From Pseudomonas sediminis (lineage in GTDB: Bacteria > Pseudomonadota > Gammaproteobacteria > Pseudomonadales > Pseudomonadaceae), in contig NZ_CP154631.1 in the NCBI RefSeq assembly GCF_039555755.1, forward strand, positions 4,551,909 through 4,615,908: a DNA stretch of 64,000 nucleotides, given 5' to 3'. The notes beneath the pieces were generated by a model. It saw nothing but the letters and a program-made list of their open reading frames with translations, did no database searches and had not been told where the DNA came from. A program made the position numbers and the translations under genes. Shown here in pieces: positions 9,323 to 18,690 of this stretch; the stretch's first letter is position 1, and each line of letters opens with the position of its first letter.

Positions 9323-9331
9323 CTCCGAGGC

Positions 9332-10333
9332 TCAGCCGGCGCTGGCGCCGTTTTGCTTCTCACGCTCGGCCATGCGCTGCTCCAGCTTGGCCAGCTCGGC
9401 GTCCAGCGCCTTGAGTTGCGCCTGCTTGTCGGCGTCCTTGAGTGCGGCGTTGTTGGCCACTTCGCTGCGCTTCTTGAACAGTTCGAGCTGACGAATCGGC
9501 AGCAATTGATCGTTGTCCGACGGCTTGAACTGGCCCCACTGCAGGCCTTCGAGCACCTTCTTCTCTTCCGGCTTGGCGCCGTAGGTCATGAAGAAGTTGC
9601 GCAGCTTGTCGCGGGTTTCCTGCGGCAGGTTCTTGCGCCAGACGATGGGGTCGGAAGGGATCAGCGGCGAAGTCCAGATCACCTTGAGCTGCGCCGCCTT
9701 GTCCGGCGCGGTCACTTCCAGGCGTTCCATGCCTTCGCTGTTGAAGGTGCCGACATCGACCTGCTTGTTGGCCACCGACAGCGCGTTGACCTCATGGCTG
9801 CCATTGAGCGAGCGCTTGAATACCTTGCCGGCGTCGACGTTGTTCTGGGCGAACACGTAATAGCCCGGTACCAGGTAGCCGGAGGTGGAGTTGGGGTCGC
9901 CGTTGGCGAAGGTCAGGCTCGAAGCGTTCTTGAGCATGTCCTCGACCGAGTTGATCGAGCTGTCCTTGTGCGCCACCAGCAGGCTGTAGTAACCCTGCGC
10001 GCCGTTGGCCGCCACGGTCTGGGCGAAGATCTCACCGCCGGCGCGATCAACCGCCTCCATCGCCGACTTGTTGCCATACCAGGCCACGTCGACCTTGTCG
10101 AAGCGCATGCCCTGGATGATCCCGGCGTAGTCAGGGGCGAAGAAGGCGTTGATCTTCACCCCGGTCTGCTTGCTCATGTCAGCCAGGAACGGATCCCACA
10201 TGGCCTTGAGGTTCTGCGAAGACTCGGTGGAAATGATGCCGAAGTTGAGTTCCTCGGCGGCCTGGACCGAGCCCAGCAGGGAACCGGTGACGAGCGCGGA
10301 AGCAGCCAGCACCTGGCCGATGCGTTTGAACAT
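9332..10333 (-). CDS. phnD: Phosphonate ABC transporter periplasmic binding protein PhnD
   Basis: A 333-residue periplasmic binding protein. A signal peptide of about 25 residues ([28 protein letters not shown]) precedes [21 protein letters not shown], the typical PhnD start of the mature domain. ATG at 10333 has AGGAG eight bases upstream; the GTG three codons earlier is less well placed. The C terminus is a charged helix ([20 protein letters not shown]). It delivers phosphonates to PhnE. Confidence 0.95.
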   Translation of the reverse strand: MFKRIGQVLAASALVTGSLLGSVQAAEELNFGIISTESSQNLKAMWDPFLADMSKQTGVKINAFFAPDYAGIIQGMRFDKVDVAWYGNKSAMEAVDRAGGEIFAQTVAANGAQGYYSLLVAHKDSSINSVEDMLKNASSLTFANGDPNSTSGYLVPGYYVFAQNNVDAGKVFKRSLNGSHEVNALSVANKQVDVGTFNSEGMERLEVTAPDKAAQLKVIWTSPLIPSDPIVWRKNLPQETRDKLRNFFMTYGAKPEEKKVLEGLQWGQFKPSDNDQLLPIRQLELFKKRSEVANNAALKDADKQAQLKALDAELAKLEQRMAEREKQNGASAG

Positions 10334-10387
10334 GGAGCACACTCCTGTTGCTAGTTGGCGTTGTTGTTTCGAATGAGGGTGCTGAGA

Positions 10388-11212
10388 TCAGGCCTTGGCC
10401 AGTGTCAGCGGACGTTCCACGGCTCGTGGGCGCTGCCCTTGCGGCAGCAGCAGGCTGATATCGAGATCGCCGCCGTAGAGGTCATTGAGGAAATCTGGGT
10501 TGAAGCCCGCCGTCGGGCCGTCGAAATGAATGCGCCCACCCTTGAGCGCCACGGCGCGCTGGCAATAGCGCACCGCGTAATCGACCTGATGCAGGGTCAC
10601 CACCACCGTTTTGCCGTCGCGACGGTTGATGTCGGCGAGGATCTCCATCACCTTGCGCGCCGACTCCGGGTCGAGCGAGGCGATGGGCTCATCGGCGAGA
10701 ATCACCTCGGCCTGCTGGCACAACGCACGGGCGATGGCCACGCGCTGCTGCTGGCCACCGGACAGGGTCGAGGCACGCTGCGCGGCGAACTCGGCCAGCC
10801 CTACCCGCTCCAACGCCTGCAGCGCACGCTGCTTCTCTTCGGGATTGAACAGGCTGAGGCTGCCACGCCAACGCGGCATGCGCCCGAGGCCGCCGAGCAG
10901 CACGTTCTGCAGCACGCTAAGACGGCCGACCAGATTGAACTGCTGAAAGATGTAGCCGATATCGGCGCGCTGGCGGCGCACATCGCCATTCAGGCGCCCG
11001 TCGCTCTGCACCTGACGCCCAAGCACTTCGATGCTACCGGCGTCACCGCGCGCCAGGCCGGCCAGATGCCGCAGCAGGGTCGACTTGCCCGAGCCCGAGG
11101 CGCCGATCAGCGCCACCATCTCGCCCGGCTGTACGGATAGCGCCAGATCGAACAGCGCCTGCTTGCGGCCGAAACTTTTATTCAGACGATCGACTCGAAT
11201 AGCTACGCTCAT
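10388..11212 (-). CDS. phnC: Phosphonate ABC transporter ATP-binding protein PhnC
   Basis: A 274-residue ABC ATPase and first gene of the operon. Walker A is GASGSGKST, the signature is [15 protein letters not shown] and Walker B is [12 protein letters not shown]. The start [12 protein letters not shown] has AGAGGG upstream; an alternative ATG seven codons earlier lacks good spacing. The transcript probably begins within the next 100 bp, where a HutC-type palindrome lies. Confidence 0.95.
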   Translation of the reverse strand: MSVAIRVDRLNKSFGRKQALFDLALSVQPGEMVALIGASGSGKSTLLRHLAGLARGDAGSIEVLGRQVQSDGRLNGDVRRQRADIGYIFQQFNLVGRLSVLQNVLLGGLGRMPRWRGSLSLFNPEEKQRALQALERVGLAEFAAQRASTLSGGQQQRVAIARALCQQAEVILADEPIASLDPESARKVMEILADINRRDGKTVVVTLHQVDYAVRYCQRAVALKGGRIHFDGPTAGFNPDFLNDLYGGDLDISLLLPQGQRPRAVERPLTLAKA

Positions 11213-11265
11213 GTGCTGGCCCTCTACTATCATTTCGATAAGAAGGCCGCTAGCCGGCGCCTTCT

Positions 11266-11277
11266 GGTGTAGACCAA
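11266..11277. promoter_or_regulatory. Candidate PhnF operator upstream of phnC (TGGTGTAGACCA)
   Basis: A near-perfect palindrome with the HutC core GT-N-TA-N-AC, 54 bp upstream of the phnC ATG. It differs at one base from the mycobacterial PhnF site as I remember it (TGGTATAGACCA). The 10-mer inside it also occurs by chance in two unrelated coding regions, which tempers the claim. Confidence 0.55.
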
Positions 11278-11594
11278 GGTAGGCGCACGCTGTGTCAGAC
11301 CCGTGAACCGGGGATGACGATTGAGTGAATGAAACTTGAAACTTTTATGCTCGAGCGAAGCAACAGGATGAGTTCTGCCGAGTACCACGCATTTCAGACA
11401 ATCGGTGCTGGCATAAAGCCGCTACCTGAATCACAATGTGACACGCATTTGGCGTCAAGGAACTGTTCATCTGACCTTATGGTCATACGACGCAGAACGC
11501 GGTACCGGTTGAACGGCTAGTGCGAAACACTGTCAAACCGGTGACAATCTCGACACTGACTACCAGTATCGCTCCCTGAACTAACCGGTAATGT
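11278..11594. promoter_or_regulatory. Divergent promoter region between phnC and amrZ
   Basis: No gene is visible. It holds a tandem AGTTTCA repeat on the minus strand near 11330 and only a weak resemblance to a Pho box near 11313. On the amrZ side, GAACTG at 11460-11465 is followed 17 bases later by TCATA, a loose match to the AlgU (sigma-22) pattern GAACTT/TCTGA. A perfect palindrome TGACC-TTAT-GGTCA at 11472-11485 overlaps it. ACCGGT occurs three times (11504, 11537, 11584), the last just before the amrZ start. Confidence 0.4.
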
Positions 11595-11921
11595 ATGCGC
11601 CCTATGAAACAGGCTATTTATTCCAGCCGCACGGCTGACAAGTTTGTCGTTCGCTTGCCAGATGGCATGCGTGAGCGTATCGCTGACGTAGCACGCAACC
11701 ATCACCGCAGCATGAACTCGGAAATCATCGCCCGTCTGGAGCAAAGCATGCTTCAGGAAGGTGCTCTGGATGACGATCTCAGCCTGCGCCTCGACAGCCC
11801 CGAACTGAGCCTCCATGAGCGTGAATTGCTGCAGCGTTTTCGTCAGTTGTCGCGCCGCCAGCAGAATGCACTGGTCGCTCTGATTGCCCACGACGTGGAA
11901 ATGGCCGCCGAAGAAGCCTGA
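11595..11921 (+). CDS. amrZ: Ribbon-helix-helix regulator AmrZ
   Basis: A 108-residue Arc-type DNA-binding protein. The segment [17 protein letters not shown] forms the beta strand and start of the ribbon-helix-helix, followed by [24 protein letters not shown], and the C-terminal tetramerisation part ends [18 protein letters not shown]. The whole length matches the AmrZ I remember from P. aeruginosa, a regulator of alginate, motility and c-di-GMP genes. A second ATG lies three codons in. The shared downstream terminator is split by the IS element at 11949. Confidence 0.93.
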   Translation: MRPMKQAIYSSRTADKFVVRLPDGMRERIADVARNHHRSMNSEIIARLEQSMLQEGALDDDLSLRLDSPELSLHERELLQRFRQLSRRQQNALVALIAHDVEMAAEEA

Positions 11922-11932
11922 AGCGAGCCCAT

Positions 11933-11944
11933 AAAAAAACCGGC
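11933..11944 (+). terminator. Left half of an IS-split bidirectional terminator
   Basis: A run of seven A followed by CCGGC. Joined to 13560-13571 without the IS, it reads A-run, CCGGC, loop CTTGA, GCCGG, T-run: a perfect bidirectional intrinsic terminator between the convergent amrZ and oadB genes. The IS lies in the loop. Confidence 0.8.
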
Positions 11945-11987
11945 CTTGCAGACTGTGTGAAAACGTTCTGAACTGAACCGGTTCAAT

Positions 11988-12024
11988 ACAAACGCCTCGA
12001 TTGATTCGGGGCGTTTGTGTTTTT
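11988..12024 (+). terminator. Intrinsic terminator near the left end of the IS
   Basis: ACAAACGCC (11988-11996) pairs with GGCGTTTGT (12010-12018), followed by GTTTTT. It would stop plus-strand transcripts entering from amrZ and so partly replaces the terminator that the insertion broke. Confidence 0.7.
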
Positions 12025-12052
12025 ACTGGTGCAATGATGCAAAGTGCAGCGC

Positions 12053-13477
12053 TCAGGTCAGCAGCTCGATCATGCGGCGTGCCCCGAGTACCGAAATAGC
12101 ACGTTTGAGGTTGTAGGCTTGCACGGCCATCGCCATCTCAGCTCTCACCCCGCTGAAATGGCGCACTAGAAAACGACCGTTGCCCAGAATCCATTGTTTG
12201 AGATTGCCAAAAGGGTGCTCGACGATTGCTCGTCGCCGTCCCATCATCTCAGGGTGAGTTTCGAGTCGTTTCTCCATCCGCGCGAACGCCTCTTCGTTGG
12301 GATGGCGGCTGATATGACGCCGTTGGGCCTGTGTGCACTTGGCTTTTAATGGGCAGTTCCCGCAGTCCTTGGCACGGGCTGCGTAAAGGCGAGTGCCACG
12401 ATTGAGCTGTTTGAGCGACAGGGTCTTGCCCGCAGGACATTGGAAGCTGTCGGTCGCAGGATCGTAAGTGAAGTCCTGACGCGCAAACAGTGTGCCGCCG
12501 CCCTGGTTGTTGGGCGCGCGATTCACGGGGACGAAAGCCGTAATGCCCGCTTCTTCGCAGGCCTGAAACTGCGCCCCGTTGGAATAACCTGCATCAGCCG
12601 TGACGGTCAGCTCAGGCTGCTGCAGAACCGCCTGAGTCGCTTTGGCCATCGGCTCCAACTGCTGGTTGTCGGTGCAGTCATTGGTCACTTCGTGATGCAC
12701 GATCAGGCCATGCTCGGCATCGACAGCGCTCTGCACGTTGTAGGCCGCGCAAGGACTCTTGCCTGAGCAGCGCATCTTCTTGGCATCCGCTTCGCCTTCG
12801 ACGAACTGTTCCAGGCCCTGCGCCTCCATCAGCGCTTTTACAGTCAAGTTATCGGCATGGCGATCCTGTAGCTGGCGTAGCGCCTGTTTCACCGCTGCCC
12901 GGTCAATCGTCTCTTGCGCGTCTTGTGCATCACCCTCATCAAGCTGGGCCAGGTACTGGGCAATGTGTTTTTCCAGCTTCGCTTGTTGACGCTTGAGCTT
13001 CTCCACGCTCAGGTGCTTGCGCAGCGAAGCTACCGCTTGGAACTTGCTGCCATCGATGGCCACCAGCTCCCCACTGATCAAGCTCGCCTGGCGACAGAAC
13101 TGGACGAAAGCCTTGCAAGTCGCCTGAAAGGCCACGCTGTTGTCTTTGCGAAAATCCGCGATGGTCTTGAAGTCCGGCGCCAGACGACCCAGCAACCACA
13201 TCACCTCGATATTGCGCTGGCACTCCGCCTCCAATCGACGAGAGGAGCGAATGCGCTGGAAGTAGCCATATAGGTATAGCTTGAGCAAATCAGCTGGATC
13301 GTAGCCAGGGCGCCCAGTCTTGAGCGGCTCAGCCTTGCTGAACCCCAGTACCTTCAGATCCAGACGAGCCACATAGGCCTCGATGACTCGAACTAGATGA
13401 TCCTCAGGAACCAGCTCTTCCAATGTCGGCGGAAACAGGCTGCTTTGTTGCCGATCTTCACCTTGGATATAGCCCAT
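12053..13477 (-). CDS. IS1182-family transposase
   Basis: About 474 residues. It opens with MGYIQGEDRQQSSLFPPTLEELVPEDHLVR, the family N terminus, then a helix-rich domain (GRPGYDPADLLKLYLYGYFQRIRSSRRLE). A DDE-type core follows with VAIDGSKF, VTADAGYSNG and a C-terminal RRAIVEHPFGNLKQWILG. A Cys cluster (CGNCPLKAKCTQ) is also typical. A TTG three codons upstream is an alternative start. The frame is uninterrupted, so the element is probably active. Confidence 0.92.
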   Translation of the reverse strand: MGYIQGEDRQQSSLFPPTLEELVPEDHLVRVIEAYVARLDLKVLGFSKAEPLKTGRPGYDPADLLKLYLYGYFQRIRSSRRLEAECQRNIEVMWLLGRLAPDFKTIADFRKDNSVAFQATCKAFVQFCRQASLISGELVAIDGSKFQAVASLRKHLSVEKLKRQQAKLEKHIAQYLAQLDEGDAQDAQETIDRAAVKQALRQLQDRHADNLTVKALMEAQGLEQFVEGEADAKKMRCSGKSPCAAYNVQSAVDAEHGLIVHHEVTNDCTDNQQLEPMAKATQAVLQQPELTVTADAGYSNGAQFQACEEAGITAFVPVNRAPNNQGGGTLFARQDFTYDPATDSFQCPAGKTLSLKQLNRGTRLYAARAKDCGNCPLKAKCTQAQRRHISRHPNEEAFARMEKRLETHPEMMGRRRAIVEHPFGNLKQWILGNGRFLVRHFSGVRAEMAMAVQAYNLKRAISVLGARRMIELLT

Positions 13478-13559
13478 AAACGACAATGCCCCTATCGACC
13501 GATAGAGGCATTGTCTTCAGCTTGCTCTCAGACTGCTAGGTTTTCACACAGTCTGCTTG

Positions 13560-13571
13560 AGCCGGTTTTTT
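13560..13571 (-). terminator. Right half of the IS-split terminator
   Basis: A-GCCGG followed by six T, the complement of the left half at 11933-11944. After the insertion neither half can form the original hairpin, so oadB no longer has its own intrinsic terminator on this side. Confidence 0.8.
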
Positions 13572-13611
13572 ATTGCCTGCCATTGCTGGCGGCGGTCATG
13601 ACATCCCTTGC

Positions 13612-14748
13612 TCAGCCAACGAAGCTGAGCAGCACCCCCGCCGCCACGGCCGAGCCGATCACCCCAGCCACGTTCGGGCCCATGGCATGCATCAGCAGGA
13701 AGTTCTGTGGGTTGGCCTCCAGGCCGACCTTGTTCGATACCCGAGCGGCCATTGGCACTGCCGACACACCCGCCGAGCCGATCAACGGATTGACCTTGTT
13801 GCTGCTGAACAGGTTCATCAGCTTGGCCATCAATACACCGGCCGCCGTACCCGCGCAAAACGCCACCATGCCCAGCATCAGAATGCCCAGGGTCTTGAGC
13901 TGCAGGAAGGCCTCGGCCGACAGCTTCGAGCCCACGGTCAGACCGAGGAAGATGGTGACGATATTGATCAGTGCATTGCGCGAGGTATCAGCCAGACGCT
14001 CGACCACCCCAGCCTCACGCAGCAGGTTGCCGAGGGCGAACATACCGATCAGCGGCGCGGCGTCAGGCAGCAGCATCCCGATCAGAATGCATAGCACGAT
14101 GGGGAAAATGATTTTCTCGGTCTGCCCCACCGGACGCAGCTGCTGCATGACGATGGCGCGCTCTTCCTTGGTGGTCAGGGCGCGCATGATCGGCGGCTGA
14201 ATCAAGGGCACCAACGCCATGTAGGCATAGGCCGCAACTGCAATAGGACCAAGTAGATGCGGCGCCAGCTTGGAGGTCACGAAGATCGAGGTCGGGCCGT
14301 CAGCACCGCCAATGATGGCGATGGAGGCAGCCTCCTTGAGGGTGAACTCCATACCGGGAATACCCAACGCAGTCAGTGCCAAGGCGCCGAGCAGCGTACC
14401 GAAAATACCGAACTGCGCAGCAGCACCCAACAGCAGTGTTTTGGGGTTGGCTAGCATCGGACCGAAATCGGTCATGGCGCCGACGCCCAAAAAAATCAGC
14501 AGCGGGAAGATACTGGTGGGCAGGCCTACCTCGTAGATCAGGTGCAGAAAACCCGCACCCTCCGCCATGTTGGCCACCGGAATGTTCGACATCAGCCCGC
14601 CGAAGCCGATAGGAATCAACAGCAAAGGCTCGAAGCCTTTCTTGATCGCCAGGTAGATCAGCAGTATGCACACCGCGATCATGAACGCCTGACCGGGTTC
14701 CAGGTGATACAGGCCGGTGCTCTGCCAGAGCTTGAGCAGCTTTTCCAT
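13612..14748 (-). CDS. oadB: Sodium-pumping oxaloacetate decarboxylase, beta subunit
   Basis: A 378-residue, very hydrophobic membrane protein with about nine to eleven helices. It carries family motifs such as [27 protein letters not shown] and [20 protein letters not shown]. OadB couples decarboxylation of carboxybiotin to sodium export. It lies 10 bp downstream of oadA on the same strand and is the last gene of oadGAB. Confidence 0.93.
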   Translation of the reverse strand: MEKLLKLWQSTGLYHLEPGQAFMIAVCILLIYLAIKKGFEPLLLIPIGFGGLMSNIPVANMAEGAGFLHLIYEVGLPTSIFPLLIFLGVGAMTDFGPMLANPKTLLLGAAAQFGIFGTLLGALALTALGIPGMEFTLKEAASIAIIGGADGPTSIFVTSKLAPHLLGPIAVAAYAYMALVPLIQPPIMRALTTKEERAIVMQQLRPVGQTEKIIFPIVLCILIGMLLPDAAPLIGMFALGNLLREAGVVERLADTSRNALINIVTIFLGLTVGSKLSAEAFLQLKTLGILMLGMVAFCAGTAAGVLMAKLMNLFSSNKVNPLIGSAGVSAVPMAARVSNKVGLEANPQNFLLMHAMGPNVAGVIGSAVAAGVLLSFVG

Positions 14749-14758
14749 TATGCGCCCC

Positions 14759-16537
14759 TCAGCCGATGGTCAGCAGGCTAGCGCCCACTACCACGGTATC
14801 GCCGACCTTGACGTTGACGGCACCGACAGTACCGGCCTTGAAGGCGCGGATCTCGGTTTCCATCTTCATCGCCTCAAGAATGATCACCAACTCGCCTTCC
14901 TCCACGGCCTGGCCTGACTGCACCAGCACCTTGAAGATATTGCCAGCCAGCGGTGCCGCCTGCGGCTCGCCGCCATCCACTGCAGCCGGAGTAGCCGCCG
15001 GTGCAGCGCTCGCCGCGCCACCGACGGGCTTGATTCCCTCGATATCACCGCCGTCGCTCACCTGCACGACGAACGACTTGCCATTGACCTCGACGGTGTA
15101 GACCTCAGGCTTGCCAGCCTCGTGAGCAGGCATTTCCTTACCAGTCGGAGCGGGTTCGAAGACCGCCGGATTGCCGCGGTTCTCCAGGAATTTCAAGCCG
15201 ATCTGCGGGAATAGCGCGTAGGTCAGGACGTCGTCGATTTCGTCGGCGGCCAACTTGATGCCTTTCTCCTGAGCGATGCCCTTGAGTTCGGCGGTCAGCT
15301 TGTCCATCTCGGCTTCGAGCAGGTCGGCCGGACGACAGGTGATAGCCTCGGCACCATCGAGCACACGGGCCTGCAGTTCGGCATTGAAGGGAGCAGGAGC
15401 TGCGCCATACTCGCCCTTGAGTACGCCGGCGGTTTCCTTGGTGATCGACTTGTAACGCTCGCCGGTGAGCACGTTGATCACTGCCTGGGTACCAACGATC
15501 TGCGAAGTGGGCGTCACCAGCGGAATGAAACCCAGGTCTTCGCGCACGCGTGGAATCTCGGCCAGCACCTGGTCGAACTTGTCCTGAGCGCCCTGCTCTT
15601 TCAGCTGGCTTTCCATGTTGGTGAGCATACCGCCCGGCACCTGGGCGACCAGGATGCGCGAGTCGACGCCCTTGAGGTTGCCTTCGAACTTCGCGTACTT
15701 CTTGCGCACCTCGCGAAAGTACGCGGCGATTTCTTCCAGCAGCTCCAGGTTGAGCCCGGTGTCGCGCTCGGTGTTCTGGAACATCGCCACCACCGACTCG
15801 GTCGGCGAATGACCGTAGGTCATCGACAGAGAAGAAATTGCGGTGTCGACGTTGTCGATGCCCGCTTCCACCGCCTTCAGGATGGCCACCGACGACAGCC
15901 CAGCCGTGGCGTGGCACTGCATATGAATCGGAATGGCCAGGCTGGCCTTCAGACGTGAGACCAGCTCGAACGCCGTGTAAGGCGTAAGAATCCCGGCCAT
16001 GTCCTTGATCGCCACCGAATCGGCGCCCATGTCTTCGATCTGCTTGGCCAGATCGACCCACATATCCAGCGTATGCACCGGGCTGGTGGTGTAGGAGATG
16101 GTGCCCTGGGCGTGCTTGCCCTGCTGTTTGACGGCCTTGAGCGCCGTTTCCAGATTGCGCGGATCGTTCATCGCGTCGAATACGCGAAACACATCGACGC
16201 CGTTGACGGCGGCACGCTCGACGAATTTTTCCACTACGTCATCTGCGTAGTGGCGGTAGCCCAACAGGTTCTGCCCGCGCAACAGCATCTGCTGGCGGGT
16301 ATTGGGCATGGCCTTCTTCAGCTCGCGTATACGCTCCCAGGGATCTTCGCCGAGATAACGAATGCAGGCATCGAAGGTCGCGCCACCCCAGGACTCCACC
16401 GACCAGAAGCCCACCTGATCGAGCTTGGGCGCGATCGGCAGCATGTCTTCAAGACGAACACGCGTCGCCAGGATCGACTGATGCGCATCACGCAGCACCA
16501 CATCGGTGATTCCGAGTGCTTGTTTCACGGCAGTCAT
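14759..16537 (-). CDS. oadA: Oxaloacetate decarboxylase, alpha subunit (biotin protein)
   Basis: A 592-residue protein. The N-terminal carboxyltransferase TIM barrel has [14 protein letters not shown] (metal-site aspartate and histidine) and [12 protein letters not shown] Pro/Ala linker near residues 490-510 leads to a biotinyl domain with EAMKMET near the C terminus. It transfers the carboxyl group of oxaloacetate to biotin, which OadB then decarboxylates. The start [21 protein letters not shown] fits the family. The same alpha-subunit architecture exists in pyruvate carboxylase B, but the adjacent oadB and oadG decide the call. Confidence 0.93.
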   Translation of the reverse strand: MTAVKQALGITDVVLRDAHQSILATRVRLEDMLPIAPKLDQVGFWSVESWGGATFDACIRYLGEDPWERIRELKKAMPNTRQQMLLRGQNLLGYRHYADDVVEKFVERAAVNGVDVFRVFDAMNDPRNLETALKAVKQQGKHAQGTISYTTSPVHTLDMWVDLAKQIEDMGADSVAIKDMAGILTPYTAFELVSRLKASLAIPIHMQCHATAGLSSVAILKAVEAGIDNVDTAISSLSMTYGHSPTESVVAMFQNTERDTGLNLELLEEIAAYFREVRKKYAKFEGNLKGVDSRILVAQVPGGMLTNMESQLKEQGAQDKFDQVLAEIPRVREDLGFIPLVTPTSQIVGTQAVINVLTGERYKSITKETAGVLKGEYGAAPAPFNAELQARVLDGAEAITCRPADLLEAEMDKLTAELKGIAQEKGIKLAADEIDDVLTYALFPQIGLKFLENRGNPAVFEPAPTGKEMPAHEAGKPEVYTVEVNGKSFVVQVSDGGDIEGIKPVGGAASAAPAATPAAVDGGEPQAAPLAGNIFKVLVQSGQAVEEGELVIILEAMKMETEIRAFKAGTVGAVNVKVGDTVVVGASLLTIG

Positions 16538-16560
16538 GCAGGTACTCCCTCTGAACCTGA

Positions 16561-16818
16561 TCAACCGCGGCGTGCGCGGTGCTGGGCAATGGCGGATTGG
16601 ATGGCGGCCAGTGTTGCTGCGTCCGGCTCATGGCTGGCCGACCTGGCACTAGGTGCTGGAGAAGAAATGGCCGGGCTCGGCGCGGGCGGTGCGAAGGTCG
16701 CGATCAGCCGTGACATCAGACTGACCACACCCACCAGCAACACCAGAAAGACAAAGACGAAGCCCATGCCGAACAGCATGAGTTCGACACCCTCGAGCAG
16801 CAGTTCACTGGGGGTCAT
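16561..16818 (-). CDS. oadG: Oxaloacetate decarboxylase, gamma subunit
   Basis: An 85-residue single-pass membrane protein. One helix ([23 protein letters not shown]) is followed by a Pro/Ala/Ser-rich cytoplasmic tail that ends HRARRG. The ATG at 16818 has GGAG six bases upstream; longer frames upstream are unlikely. OadG assembles the pump and its tail binds zinc in known systems. It is the first gene of oadGAB; the 245 bp upstream hold no gene and presumably the promoter. Confidence 0.88.
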   Translation of the reverse strand: MTPSELLLEGVELMLFGMGFVFVFLVLLVGVVSLMSRLIATFAPPAPSPAISSPAPSARSASHEPDAATLAAIQSAIAQHRARRG

Positions 16819-17063
16819 CTTGGCTCCTTTGGCCAGCAGCTCGCGGGCTGCGTTCATTATTGAATAGGAGCGCCCAGCGTCAGCGCCTGGGCAAAGCTGG
16901 CGAACCTTAGCGTGAAACGAGCGTTTGAAGCAAACGCCAAAAGGGCCGGACGGGCTATTTATGTAGTGGTTTATCGGCATCCACTACCAAAGAAGCAGAA
17001 AGGCCCTGCGAGGGAAGTATCAGGATGCGGAGCGCGCCACGCCAGCAACGGCAGGAGCAAGCC

Positions 17064-17471
17064 TCAGCAGGGTCTTGAAGTGACGCGTCTCATCGCCAGG
17101 GTACGCCCGAACAGGCGCTTGAACTCTCGACTGAACTGCGACGGACTTTCATACCCGACACGCAGCGCCACACCCAGCATCGGCTCTTCGGCGCTGGCCT
17201 CGGTCTCGATGGAAAATGGCAAAGGCAGCGCCAGCACCAGATAGTGCTGCGCGTCGTATACGTACAGGTTGCCGTCGTGCAGCCCGCTCTTGCGCCCCTG
17301 GATCACGATCACGATGCTCGGCTCATACAGTGCCGGGGTAATCGGTAGCGAGCGATTGGAGCGCATCAAGGTAACGCCGTCGAGCTGCGCCGCGGTGTAC
17401 CCCTCCTCGGGGGCCAAGCGCAGCATCAGCTCGACCATACGCTGCTTGATGCGCTCAGGACTCATGCTCAT
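17064..17471 (-). pseudogene. AraC-family regulator with a large internal in-frame deletion
   Basis: The first 85 or so residues are the start of an AraC_N domain (MSPERIKQRMVELMLRL through EPSIVIVIQGRKSG to PFSIETEASAEEPMLG). They run directly into the last part of an AraC helix-turn-helix (VALRVGYESPSQFSREFKRLFG). A full protein of this type is about 300 residues; here about 135 remain, so roughly half is missing, including the first DNA-binding helix pair. The open frame is kept. It faces the broken SDR gene, which it probably once controlled. Confidence 0.85.
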
Positions 17472-17613
17472 GCGCTGCTTTCGACTCGTTATCAATACCC
17501 GGACATTGTAGGAAGCATTCAATAGAAACAGGCAATATCGAAAGAGTAACGGGACTTAGCAGCCGGCCGCCCCCTGCCTAGCATGGACTCTCCAGAACGC
17601 AATGGAGATCGAC

Positions 17614-18322
17614 ATGAGCAAAGTCATCCTCGTCACCAGTGCCAGTAGCGGTATCGGCGAAGCCATCGCCAGACACCTGGCAAGCCTGGACCATCACGTG
17701 GTACTCGGCGCCCGGCGCATCGAGCGCCTGCAGGTGCTGGTAGAAGAACTGCAAGCACAAGGTCAGCACGCCTCCTGCCTCACCCTCGACGCCAGCCAAC
17801 TGCATGAGATGCAGGCCTTCGTCGAATATGCCGAAGCGCAGCACGGCCCCGTCGACGTGATCATCAACAATGCCGGAGTCATGCCGCTGTCGCCGCTCAA
17901 CGCCCTGAAGGTGGACGAGTGGAATCGCATGATCGACATCAACATCCGGGGCGTGTTGCATGGTATTGCCGCCGTACTACCAGGCATGGAAGAGCGCGGG
18001 CGCGGCCAGGTCATCAATATCGCCTCCATCGGCGCCCACGCCGTATCGCCGACAGCAGCGGTCTACTGCGCCACCAAGTATGCCGTCTGGCCTGCGCCAG
18101 GAAAGCGAGCGTATACGCGTCACTACCATCTGCCCCGGCGTGGTCGAGTCCGAACTGGCCGACAGCATCTCCGATGCCAGTGCGCGCGAGGCGATGAAAG
18201 CTTTCCGTCGCGTCGCCATCACGCCAGACGCCATCGCCCGCGCCGTGGCCTATGCAGTCGAACAACCCGCTGACGTCGACGTCAGCGAGCTGATCGTGCG
18301 CCCAACCGCCAGCCCTTATTGA
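17614..18322 (+). pseudogene. Short-chain dehydrogenase/reductase, frameshifted
   Basis: The first frame gives an SDR with the Rossmann start VILVTSASSGIGEAIARHL (TGxxxGIG variant), INNAGVMPLSPL, the catalytic Ser region NIASIGAHAV and YCATKYAVW (YxxxK). At about 18090 the frame breaks. The rest (GLRQESERIRVTTICPGVVESELADSI to PTASPY) continues in the next frame to 18322. Intact relatives have four or five residues between YAVW and GLRQE; the observed TGGCCTGCG is consistent with loss of about 14 bases. ATG at 17614 has GGAG six bases upstream. Confidence 0.85.
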
Positions 18323-18333
18323 TGGAGAACACC

Positions 18334-18663
18334 ATGCCAGCGAAGAACACCGTCGCGGCAATGCTGATCAGCGGCGCCCTGCTACCCGACGCGGTAATGG
18401 CAGCATCCGAGCCTTTACATCCTTATGTAGGCATGTGGGTAACGGACGACGGCCATGTCCGCCATGAGCTATTGGCCAACGGCCGCTATGACGAGGCACG
18501 CGGGAATCGCGAGAGCGCCTACCAGGGCAACTACCACGTCACCGGCAACCACATCGACTACGTCGACGACACCGGCTTTACCGCCGACGGGGAATTCATC
18601 GACGACGTGCTCTATCACGGCAGCATGGTGCTGCGCCGCAAGAACACTTCAACTGACGAGTAA
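18334..18663 (+). CDS. Atu4866-domain-like small protein with signal peptide
   Basis: A 109-residue protein. An N-terminal signal-like segment (MPAKNTVAAMLISGALLPDAVMAAS) is followed by a compact domain HPYVGMWVTDDGHVRHELLANGRYDEARGNRESAYQGNYHVTGNHIDYVDDTGFTADGEF. This resembles the Atu4866 family, whose function is unknown and which often neighbours SDR genes and AraC regulators. GGAG precedes the ATG by six bases. It starts 11 bp after the SDR remnant and probably shares its transcript. Confidence 0.7.
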   Translation: MPAKNTVAAMLISGALLPDAVMAASEPLHPYVGMWVTDDGHVRHELLANGRYDEARGNRESAYQGNYHVTGNHIDYVDDTGFTADGEFIDDVLYHGSMVLRRKNTSTDE

Positions 18664-18690
18664 CGCCACCCATCAGCCAAGGAAAAAACC

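Larger units (their letters stand above)
11949..13555 (-). mobile_element. IS1182-family insertion sequence, 1607 bp, with 4 bp target duplication
   Basis: Terminal inverted repeats begin CAGACTGTGTGAAAAC at 11949 and end with its exact complement at 13555. CTTG is duplicated at 11945-11948 and 13556-13559. The element holds one transposase gene on the minus strand. Both ends and the duplication are intact, which suggests a fairly recent insertion. The target is the loop of the amrZ/oadB terminator. Confidence 0.9.

Noticed and set aside
11305..11335. Possible Pho box upstream of phnC
   Set aside because: The best alignment matches only about 9 of 14 positions of two 7-base repeats, no better than chance in this region.
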